Shown piece after piece: positions 1-5,365 of a stretch of DNA of 8,046 nucleotides. The notes beneath the pieces were generated by a model. It saw nothing but the letters and a program-made list of their open reading frames with translations, was not told the DNA's origin and searched no databases. The position numbers and the translations under genes were made by a program. Numbering within the stretch: the first letter of the stretch is position 1; the number at the start of each line of letters is the position of its first letter. This DNA is from Deltaproteobacteria bacterium (GTDB lineage Bacteria; Desulfobacterota; Deferrisomatia; Deferrisomatales; Deferrisomataceae). The stretch covers positions 1 through 8,046 of the forward strand of contig JAADGT010000098.1 of the NCBI GenBank assembly GCA_013152215.1, given 5' to 3'.

Positions 1-582
1 GCCGTGGCCGAGGGCCTGGGTGTCCGGCTGGACGCGGTGGCCGGGCCCTTCGGCACGGCCGCGTTCGTCTTGGCGTGCCGGGTCGATCGGTGTCGGGTGT
101 ACGTGCCTGGCGAGCGTCGGGCCGTGGACCTGGACACGGGCGGACTGTGGCTGGGCCGGGTGCTGTTGGGCCGGGTCCCCACCGTGGGGCCGGCCCGGGC
201 GGCCTGGCGCACGCCGGACGGCGGAACGGTGCTCCTGCTCGAGGGCCCGGACGGCTGGACCCAGGAGGTGGAGTGGGGGCCCGAGGGGCCGCGGCCCCGA
301 CGCACCCGCTTCGTCCGTCAGGGACGGGTCGAGGCCGAGATCTCCTGGGAGGGGCGGATGGCCGGGGTGGGGTTCTGGTACCCCGCCCGGATTGGACTGA
401 AGCTTCGCGAGCCCTCTGCCGATTATGAGATGGAACTCACCCGGGTGGTGCCGGCCGACGGTCTCGAACCGGACCTCTTCGTGCTTCGGCTCCCGCCGGG
501 GATCACCGTGGAGCGAGCGGAGGGAACCGAAGGGTGGAAGCCAAGCCGAGCGCCCCTGTGGCACCGGATGCCCCCGGGGTAG
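1..582 (+). CDS. LolA/LolB-like (DUF4292-type) outer-membrane lipoprotein, 3' part
   Basis: This is the C-terminal 193 residues of a larger protein; the reading frame is open at the left edge, so the true start lies outside the window. The visible part begins with the phrase LDAVAGPFGTAAFVLACR, followed by alternating short beta-type strands (RVYVPGERRAVDL, GGTVLLLEG, RVEAEISWEG, YPARIGLKL) and ends in LRLPPGITV. This pattern resembles the half-barrel LolA/LolB/DUF4292 lipoproteins, which have a 'SPFG...L..DG...LY.P...' core and sit in the periplasm or on the inner face of the outer membrane, handling lipids or lipoproteins. The signal peptide and lipobox expected in this family would lie upstream, so export cannot be confirmed. 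A GTG near position 4 is probably internal. The 3' end overlaps the next gene by 49 bases, which argues for co-transcription. Family assignment comes from overall pattern rather than a diagnostic motif and is only moderately sure. Confidence 0.6.
   Translation, partial: AVAEGLGVRLDAVAGPFGTAAFVLACRVDRCRVYVPGERRAVDLDTGGLWLGRVLLGRVPTVGPARAAWRTPDGGTVLLLEGPDGWTQEVEWGPEGPRPRRTRFVRQGRVEAEISWEGRMAGVGFWYPARIGLKLREPSADYEMELTRVVPADGLEPDLFVLRLPPGITVERAEGTEGWKPSRAPLWHRMPPG
519..524 (+). promoter_or_regulatory. Ribosome binding site supporting the GTG start at 534
   Basis: GGAGGG lies 9 bases before GTG 534, inside the end of the preceding lipoprotein gene. The alternative ATG at 615 has only AGGGG 3 bases before it, which is too close. 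This favours the longer form of the diguanylate cyclase, although the 27 extra residues are proline-rich and not part of any domain. Confidence 0.5.
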
Positions 583-1544
583 GGGACCCGCCCCCCCCCG
601 ACCCCCAGGGGCTCATGGGACGCCGGGACTTCCGGGTCCTGGTGATCGATGACTCCCCGGGGCTCCGGCGCGAGGTGCTGGCCCTGTTGGACCGGGTGGA
701 CTTCGTGGCCGAGGCCCGGGAGGCCTCGAACGGGCTCGAGGGGTTCAAGAAGGCGGTCGAGTCCCCCCCCGACCTGATCCTGTGCGACCTGATCATGCCG
801 TCGGTGGACGGGTTCAAGTTCCTGACCCTGGTGCGAGCCCGGCCGGAGCTGCGGGACGTGCCGGTCATCCTCCTCACCGGCGAGGCGGACGTGGACACCA
901 AGATCCGGGGGCTGGAGCTGGGGGCCAGCGACTACGTGACCAAGCCGTTCGACGCCGGGGAGCTGCTGGCCCGGATCAAGGTCCAGCTCAAGATCAAGGC
1001 CCTGCAGGACGCCCTCAAAGCCTCCAACGATCGGCTCCAGGTCCTCTCCTCCACCGATCCCCTCACCGGCCTGTACAACCGCCGCCATTTCATGGGGGTG
1101 CTGGAGCGGGAGTTCGAGCGCACCGACCGGTACGGCACCCCCCTGTCGTTCGTGATGTTCGACATCGACCACTTCAAGCGCCTGAACGACACCTTCGGCC
1201 ATCAGGCCGGGGACGAGGTGCTGCGGGAGCTGGGCCGGCTGGTGAGGGAAGCGGTGCGCACCTCGGACGTGCCCGGCCGGTACGGCGGCGAGGAGTTCTG
1301 CGTGCTGCTCCCCCACACCGAGGTGGAGGGCGCGGCCGAGTTCGCCCGGCGTCTGCGGCTGACCGTGGAGAACCATCCGTTCCCGGCCCAGGGAGAGACC
1401 CTCCGGGTCACGGCCAGCTTCGGTGTGGCGGCCTGCCCATCGGCCGGGGTGCAGCGGGCGCAGGACCTGATCGGCGTGGCCGACGAGGCCCTCTACCAGG
1501 CCAAGAGCGAGGGCCGAAACCGCGTGGTGGTGAGGAAGCCATGA
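534..1544 (+). CDS. Response-regulator diguanylate cyclase (REC-GGDEF)
   Basis: A 336-residue protein that should make cyclic di-GMP from two GTP in the cytoplasm under control of phosphorylation. Residues 1-30 are a proline-rich leader. Residues 33-152 are a receiver domain with the acidic pair D39/D40, phospho-acceptor D85 (in LILCDLIMP), T115 and K137 (TKPF). A short helical linker (about 153-172, ALQDALKASNDRLQVL) leads to the GGDEF domain (about 173-336), which starts with DPLTGLYNRR. The active site is GGEEF at 251-255, a functional variant; metal-binding D210 (FDID) is present, as is the RxxD product-inhibition site (RTSD, 242-245) at the canonical spacing. All catalytic and feedback residues are therefore intact. 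It starts with GTG inside the upstream gene, and its stop overlaps the next ATG (ATGA). The layout is WspR-like (one REC). A c-di-GMP-binding ATPase is encoded two genes downstream. An alternative start is ATG 615. Confidence 0.93.
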   Translation: MEAKPSAPVAPDAPGVGDPPPPDPQGLMGRRDFRVLVIDDSPGLRREVLALLDRVDFVAEAREASNGLEGFKKAVESPPDLILCDLIMPSVDGFKFLTLVRARPELRDVPVILLTGEADVDTKIRGLELGASDYVTKPFDAGELLARIKVQLKIKALQDALKASNDRLQVLSSTDPLTGLYNRRHFMGVLEREFERTDRYGTPLSFVMFDIDHFKRLNDTFGHQAGDEVLRELGRLVREAVRTSDVPGRYGGEEFCVLLPHTEVEGAAEFARRLRLTVENHPFPAQGETLRVTASFGVAACPSAGVQRAQDLIGVADEALYQAKSEGRNRVVVRKP

Positions 1545-1876
1545 ACTGTCCCCGATGTCGACACGTGAACGCCCTGGAACGAAACTTCTGCGGCGGCTGC
1601 GGCCTGCCGCTGGCGTCGTTCTGCCCCCGATGCGGGTTCCGGAACCTGACGACCGATCGGTTCTGCGGTGGGTGCGGATCGGCCCTGGAACGGGGGGCGC
1701 GCGCTGCCGCGGCGTCGTCCGAGCCGGCCGGCTCGCCGGTGCCGGAGGCCGCGACGATGGGGGGCTCGGCCTTGGACGAGCTCCTTCAGGCGGCCCAGGA
1801 GGCGGCCGATGCAGAGGCCGAGCCCGAGGACCTCAAGGTGAGCCAGGACGACATCGACGCCCTGTTCGGAGGGTAG
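1541..1876 (+). CDS. Double zinc-ribbon protein with C-terminal FliM-like SQDDIDALF peptide
   Basis: A 111-residue soluble protein. Residues 3-20 and 28-45 form two CxxC-x10-CxxC zinc ribbons (cysteines 3, 6, 17, 20 and 28, 31, 42, 45), each with the phrase FCGGCG. Residues 50-75 are an Ala/Pro/Ser-rich, probably disordered linker. Residues 76-98 are an acidic, alanine-rich helix. The last eleven residues are SQDDIDALFGG. That tail closely resembles the N-terminal LSQ(D/E)EIDALL segment of the flagellar switch proteins FliM and FliY, which in FliM is the docking site for phosphorylated CheY. The start is fixed by the ATGA overlap with the cyclase gene and by GAGGAAG just upstream. No catalytic residues are seen. 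Role is inferred: an adaptor linking zinc-ribbon partner binding to a CheY-type protein, possibly the one encoded at 4107. A nucleic-acid-binding or purely structural role is possible. Confidence 0.85.
   Translation: MNCPRCRHVNALERNFCGGCGLPLASFCPRCGFRNLTTDRFCGGCGSALERGARAAAASSEPAGSPVPEAATMGGSALDELLQAAQEAADAEAEPEDLKVSQDDIDALFGG
1868..1873 (+). promoter_or_regulatory. Ribosome binding site deciding the GTG start at 1880
   Basis: GGAGGG sits 6 bases before GTG 1880, inside the last codons of the zinc-ribbon gene. The in-frame ATG at 1892 would be 18 bases away and lacks its own site, so GTG 1880 is preferred. Either way the MshEN domain is complete. Confidence 0.55.
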
Positions 1877-1879
1877 CCT

Positions 1880-3607
1880 GTGAGTCAGGCCATGCCCAAG
1901 AAGGTCGAGGCCCGCCTGGGCCAGCTCCTGGTCGAGGACGGAGCCATCACCCCCGAGGAGCTCGAGCAGGCCTTGGCCGAGCGCCAGAGCCGCGGGCTTG
2001 CGGGCAAGCCCCTGGGCCGGTTCCTGGTGGAGGCGGGGTACGTCAAGGAGAAGGAGTACCTCCAGGCCCTGGGCCGGCAGTTCAACCTGGCCGTGATGGA
2101 CCTGGAGGACGTGGATATCCAGGAGGACCTGCTGGAGGAGATCCCTGCCGAGTTCTGTCGCAAGCACCGGGTGATCCCCCTGTTCGCCATCGGCGACGAG
2201 GTCACGGTGGCCGTGGCCGACCCCACCAAGATCGAGGTGATCGATCTGCTGTCGGGCATGCTCAAGCGGCCGATCCAGCCGGTGCTGGCCAGCGAGACCC
2301 AGGTGCTCCAGGCGGTGCACGCCCACTACCGGGGGGAGGATGAGGCCGAGGACGAGCAGGACGACTTCGTGACCCTGAGCCGGCTCGACGTGGACTCGGG
2401 GGGCGAGGTCGCCGACATCGAGAGCCTGCGGCGGGCCGGCGAGGAAGCCCCCATCGTCAAGCTGGTGGACAAGGTGCTCAAGCTGGCGGTGCGCGAGGGC
2501 GCCAGCGACATCCACATCGAGCCGGGCGAAGAGAACCTGCTCGTGCGGTTTCGGATCGACGGGGTCCTCCACAAGCGGTTCGCGTTCTCGACCCGGCTGG
2601 CGCCTGCCGTGGTGAGCCGGGTCAAGATCCTCTCGGACTTGGACATCTCCGAGCGGCAGAGGCCCCAAGACGGCCGGATTCAGCTCAAGATGGGGGAGAG
2701 GGAGCTGGAGTTCCGGGTGAGCATCCTGCCGGTGTACTACGGCGAGAAGGTGGTGATGCGGATCCTGGATCGGGCCAGCGTGCGGGTGAGCCTGGAGGAC
2801 CTGGGGTTCTCGCCCCGGAACCTCGCCCTGTTCGAGTCGATGATACGACAACCCAACGGCATCGTGCTGGTCACCGGGCCCACGGGCAGCGGCAAGTCCA
2901 CCACCCTGTACGCGGCGCTCAATGCGATCAACTCCATCGAGAAGAACATCGTCACGGTGGAGGACCCGGTGGAGTACCAGATCCCACTGATCAACCAGGT
3001 GGGGGTGAACCCCAAGCGGGGGCTCACCTTTGCGGGGGCGCTCCGGTCGATCCTGCGGCAGGACCCCGACATCATCATGATCGGTGAGATCCGCGACCCG
3101 GAGACCGGCCACATCGCCGGCGAGGCGGCCCTGACCGGCCATCTGGTCCTGTCCACCCTGCACACCAACGACGCGCCCAGTTCGGTGACCCGCTTGGTGG
3201 AGATGGGGGTGGCGCCGTTCCTGCTGGCGCCCACCCTGCTGGGGGTGCTGGCCCAGCGGCTGGTTCGTCGGATCTGCCCCCAGTGCAAGACCCCCCACGA
3301 CCCCAAACCGGCGGAGATCGCCGAGGCGGGTGCCGAAGCCCTGGTGGGCAAGGTCACGTTCTACCGGGGTCGCGGCTGCGGCTACTGCGGGGGCACCGGG
3401 TACCGGGGGCGAACGGGCATCCACGAGGTGCTGAAAGTGGACGAGTCGATTCGGGATCTGATCCTGGAGAGGGCGAGCACGGGCCAGATCCGCCGCGCGG
3501 CCCACACCAACGGCCTGAGGGACCTCAGGTTCGACGGGCTGCGGAAGGTGGTGGCCGGGTTGACCACCCTTGAGGAGGTGATCCGGGTCACCAAGGCGGT
3601 GGATTAG
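1880..3607 (+). CDS. pilB: Type IV pilus / type II secretion assembly ATPase (PilB/GspE/MshE family) with MshEN c-di-GMP-binding domain
   Basis: A 575-residue hexameric motor ATPase that would drive pilin polymerisation at the inner membrane; the length is normal for PilB. Residues about 10-150 are an MshEN/GspE_N domain. It has two consecutive copies of the LGxx(L/F)xxxGx(I/V)xxxxxLxxALxxQ pattern (12-36, starting RLG and ending Q36; 45-67, ending Q67) separated by about 8 residues, which is the signature of high-affinity c-di-GMP binding described for Vibrio MshE. An acidic linker (151-190) leads to the N2 and ATPase domains. Walker A is GPTGSGKST (333-341), the Asp-box/Walker B region is DPDIIMIGEIRD (395-406) and the His box is GHLVLSTLHTND (420-431). 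Zinc cysteines are C466, C469, C500 and C503. Four bases separate it from the next gene. The family is certain. PilB versus GspE or MshE is not settled, because no pilin, PilC or secretin gene is visible, so the symbol is tentative. Confidence 0.93.
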   Translation: MSQAMPKKVEARLGQLLVEDGAITPEELEQALAERQSRGLAGKPLGRFLVEAGYVKEKEYLQALGRQFNLAVMDLEDVDIQEDLLEEIPAEFCRKHRVIPLFAIGDEVTVAVADPTKIEVIDLLSGMLKRPIQPVLASETQVLQAVHAHYRGEDEAEDEQDDFVTLSRLDVDSGGEVADIESLRRAGEEAPIVKLVDKVLKLAVREGASDIHIEPGEENLLVRFRIDGVLHKRFAFSTRLAPAVVSRVKILSDLDISERQRPQDGRIQLKMGERELEFRVSILPVYYGEKVVMRILDRASVRVSLEDLGFSPRNLALFESMIRQPNGIVLVTGPTGSGKSTTLYAALNAINSIEKNIVTVEDPVEYQIPLINQVGVNPKRGLTFAGALRSILRQDPDIIMIGEIRDPETGHIAGEAALTGHLVLSTLHTNDAPSSVTRLVEMGVAPFLLAPTLLGVLAQRLVRRICPQCKTPHDPKPAEIAEAGAEALVGKVTFYRGRGCGYCGGTGYRGRTGIHEVLKVDESIRDLILERASTGQIRRAAHTNGLRDLRFDGLRKVVAGLTTLEEVIRVTKAVD

Positions 3608-3610
3608 GGA

Positions 3611-4078
3611 ATGAGGGCCGAGTACGTCAACGCGTTCCTCGTGCCGTCGGTGCGGGTGCTGGAGAAGATGGCCCGGGTGTCGGTGCGGTTGGGGAGGCCC
3701 CGGCGTCTCGAGGGGTTGGAGCTGGGGGACAACCTGTGCATCATCATCGGGCTGCAGGGCCGGCTCAACGGCTCGGTGGTGCTCGCGGCCTCCCATGCCG
3801 TGGCCTGGGCCGTGGCCGAGCGGATCGCCGGGGGGGCGGTGGAGGACGACCGGGAGGTGCGGGCCATCCTGGCGGAGCTGGCGAACACCATCGTCGGAAA
3901 CGCCACGGGCCATCTCTACGATCTGGGGGTGCGGGAGGGGATCACCCCGCCCACCGTGGTGGACGGGGAAGCGGTGAACGTGGACTTTGGCACGGGCATG
4001 GAGATCGTGCTCCTGCCCCTGGAGACCGAGGCGGGTCGGGTGGATCTGGTGGTGTCCCTGGCGCCCGAGGAGCCCTGA
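3611..4078 (+). CDS. cheX: CheX-type CheY-P phosphatase
   Basis: A 155-residue cytoplasmic protein of the CheC/CheX/FliY phosphatase family, which hydrolyses the phospho-aspartate of CheY-like receivers. The N terminus MRAEYVNAFLVPSVRVLEKM matches the usual CheX opening (a conserved N-x-F followed by a helix ending near 'F/L-E-x-M'). The central strand phrase CIIIGLQGRLNGSVVL (43-58) is typical. The catalytic helix has E89 and N92 in the ExxN arrangement (ELANTIVGNA) with a second N97, and the conserved proline follows at about the expected distance (P113/P114, ITPPTVVDG). The D/S usually found four residues before the catalytic Glu is alanine (A85). It starts 4 bases after the ATPase gene. 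The Shine-Dalgarno is weak (AAGGCGG about 11 bases away), suggesting translational coupling. The adjacent CheY-like gene is the obvious substrate; the cyclase's receiver domain is another. Confidence 0.85.
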   Translation: MRAEYVNAFLVPSVRVLEKMARVSVRLGRPRRLEGLELGDNLCIIIGLQGRLNGSVVLAASHAVAWAVAERIAGGAVEDDREVRAILAELANTIVGNATGHLYDLGVREGITPPTVVDGEAVNVDFGTGMEIVLLPLETEAGRVDLVVSLAPEEP

Positions 4079-4092
4079 CGGGCGCCCGAGGC

Positions 4093-4098
4093 AAGGAG
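4093..4098 (+). promoter_or_regulatory. Ribosome binding site setting the response-regulator start at 4107
   Basis: AAGGAG lies 8 bases before ATG 4107. The same frame stays open upstream into the cheX gene, to 3987, but that extension has no receiver-domain sequence. The product beginning MAKRALVVDD is a standard complete receiver. Confidence 0.75.
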
Positions 4099-4106
4099 CG
4101 GAGTCG

Positions 4107-4478
4107 ATGGCGAAACGGGCCCTGGTGGTGGACGACAGCCCCTACATCCAGAAGGAACTCACGAAGATCCTGGAGCGCCACGGGTGCGAGGTGGTGGCCA
4201 CGGCCTCCAACGGGCTCGAGGCCGTCAAGAAGTACAAGGAGCTCAAGCCCGACTTCGTGACCCTGGACCTGGTGATGCCCCAGATGGGGGGCATCCAGAC
4301 CCTGGTGCTGCTGCGCAAGATCGACCCCCAGGCCACGGTGATCATGGTGAGCTCCATGTCGAGCCGAGACAAGATCGTGGAGTGCGCCAAGGCCGGGGCC
4401 AAGCACTACATCCTCAAGCCGTTCGAGGAGGAGAAGGTGGTGGAGGTCCTGAACAAGGTGGTGTTCGGGACCGGTTGA
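4107..4478 (+). CDS. CheY-like stand-alone response regulator
   Basis: A 123-residue single receiver domain with no output domain. It has acidic pair D9/D10, phospho-acceptor D54 (FVTLDLVMPQMGG), the Ser at the Thr/Ser switch position (S82/S83 in VIMVSSMSS) and K104 (ILKPF). The residue three before K104 is Y101, matching the aromatic switch Tyr106 of E. coli CheY, which turns inward when CheY-P binds FliM. All residues needed for phosphorylation are present. The style (LDLVMPQMGGIQTLVLLRKIDP, MVSSMSSRDKI) is that of CheY proteins found with CheX in deltaproteobacteria, spirochaetes and Firmicutes. It is the last gene of the apparent operon, 28 bases after cheX. It probably transmits signals by protein-protein contact; candidate partners encoded here are the zinc-ribbon protein, the ATPase and CheX. 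The cognate kinase is not in the window. Confidence 0.93.
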   Translation: MAKRALVVDDSPYIQKELTKILERHGCEVVATASNGLEAVKKYKELKPDFVTLDLVMPQMGGIQTLVLLRKIDPQATVIMVSSMSSRDKIVECAKAGAKHYILKPFEEEKVVEVLNKVVFGTG

Positions 4479-4501
4479 TCCGAAGAATCGTTCTCCCCCC
4501 G

Positions 4502-4525
4502 CCCCGTCGCATCCGGACCGGGGGG
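4502..4525 (+). terminator. Possible weak hairpin terminator after the response-regulator gene
   Basis: CCCCGTC (4502-4508) can pair with GAC and GGGG (4516-4523) with one bulged C and a 7-base loop. No T run follows closely; the nearest T stretch is at 4548-4552, so it is not a classical intrinsic terminator. It may mark the operon's end or be a chance fold in GC-rich DNA. Confidence 0.25.
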
Positions 4526-4532
4526 CTGCCGT

Positions 4533-4548
4533 AGGCGGCGATCTTGCT
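4533..4548 (+). promoter_or_regulatory. Candidate sigma-54 (-24/-12) promoter
   Basis: AGGCGGCGATCTTGCT carries GG (4534-4535) and GC (4546-4547) exactly ten bases apart, as in the consensus TGGCACG-N4-TTGCW. It matches GGC at -24 and the full TTGCT at -12, followed by a T stretch as in many real sites. The first T and the internal ACG are not matched. Transcription would start near 4559, about 17 bases before ATG 4576. If genuine, this gene needs an NtrC-type activator; none is encoded here. Confidence 0.45.
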
Positions 4549-4575
4549 TTTTCCCCCAACCCACGGACTTCAACC

Positions 4576-5316
4576 ATGCCCTCGGTGCCCGCCCGTCAGA
4601 TCCTGGAACCCTGCCTACGCATCGACGCCCTTGCCCTCGACTTCTACCTCCGAGTGGCCGACCAAACGGACGACCCCGGCCTCTCGGACCTATGGCGGGC
4701 CATGGCCTCGGACGAGGCCGGCCACGTGGAGATTTGGAAGGAGGCCCTCCGAAGGTGGGCGGATCGGCCGGCGGCCGACGTGGTGGGGGAGCCGGAGCAG
4801 CTCGTTCGAGAGCTGGCCGCGCTCGAGCTGCGGGTGTCCGAGGTGGCGGCCGGGGCCCCTCGCCAGGATCCGGCATGGGCGTTCTTGGCCGCGTACCGGC
4901 TGGAGTTCTACCTCCTTGATCCGGCGATGGACGTGCTTCTGATCCTGGCCTCGGGCGGAGCGGGAGGTGGGGCGGACGGGGCATACGCCCGGCACATCGA
5001 GAGGCTCGTTCGAGCTTTCGAGCGCTACCGGGGCGACGACCCCATGGCCGAGCTGGCCGGCGAGATGATGAAGCGCCTATGGGCCCAGAACCGGGCCCTG
5101 GCCCGGCACCTCAGGGTTCTCCACGAGCTCGAGACCCTCGTCCCCATCTGCTCGGGGTGCAAGAAGATCCGCGACGACGCCGGGTACTGGGGGCACCTCG
5201 AGGCCTACCTGAAGACCCATGCCGGCCTGGAGTTCACCCACGGCCTCTGCCCCGACTGTGCGCAGCGGCTGTACCTCCCACTGGGTGGGGAGGGCCCCGA
5301 CGGCACGGGAAGATGA
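4576..5316 (+). CDS. Ferritin/rubrerythrin-like protein with C-terminal sensory-type four-cysteine module
   Basis: A 246-residue soluble protein with two parts. Residues about 8-180 are predicted all-helical. The first helix pair (LALDFYLRVADQ, then LWRAMASDEAGHVEIWKEAL) has the rubrerythrin/ferritin-like layout, including an ExxH motif (E47, H50); the usual helix-1 Glu position is D17. The second helix pair has E110 (RLEFYLL) and H140, but the Glu expected before H140 is Tyr137, so the diiron site looks incomplete. Residues 187-233 form a separate module: LVPICSGCKKIRDDAGYW, then EFTHGLCPDCAQRLY, with cysteines 192, 195, 225 and 228. This module recurs at the C termini of PAS, GGDEF and REC proteins and has no established function; a metal site is likely from the cysteine spacing. 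ATG 4576 has no clear Shine-Dalgarno. Gene function is unknown; redox, oxygen or metal sensing is inference. Confidence 0.8.
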   Translation: MPSVPARQILEPCLRIDALALDFYLRVADQTDDPGLSDLWRAMASDEAGHVEIWKEALRRWADRPAADVVGEPEQLVRELAALELRVSEVAAGAPRQDPAWAFLAAYRLEFYLLDPAMDVLLILASGGAGGGADGAYARHIERLVRAFERYRGDDPMAELAGEMMKRLWAQNRALARHLRVLHELETLVPICSGCKKIRDDAGYWGHLEAYLKTHAGLEFTHGLCPDCAQRLYLPLGGEGPDGTGR

Positions 5317-5348
5317 AAAAGGAAGGGGGCCCCGAGGGGCCCCCTTCC
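5316..5348 (-). terminator. Intrinsic terminator of the symporter operon
   Basis: A perfect 12-bp stem (5321-5332 with 5337-5348) closes on a CGAG tetraloop. On the - strand it is followed by TTTTT (5316-5320), the classical form. It lies 17 bases past the symporter stop codon. The stem immediately follows the convergent + strand gene, where no T run follows, so it acts mainly on - strand transcripts. Confidence 0.9.
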
Positions 5349-5365
5349 GATCTACACCTCGGGGC

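Noticed and set aside
423..1376. A 317-residue - strand frame opposite the diguanylate cyclase
   Set aside because: Low-complexity composition, no recognisable domain, fully opposite a gene with intact REC and GGDEF motifs.
1493..3913. An 806-residue open frame on the - strand opposite the ATPase and neighbouring genes
   Set aside because: It is an antisense shadow: rich in His, Pro, Gly and Leu with no domain, and it covers four well-supported + strand genes. Long antisense frames are expected at this GC content.
4528..4552. GCCG-TAGG-CGGC hairpin plus T stretch as an intrinsic terminator
   Set aside because: Only a 4-bp stem with an 8-base gap to the T run; the same bases fit the sigma-54 pattern better.
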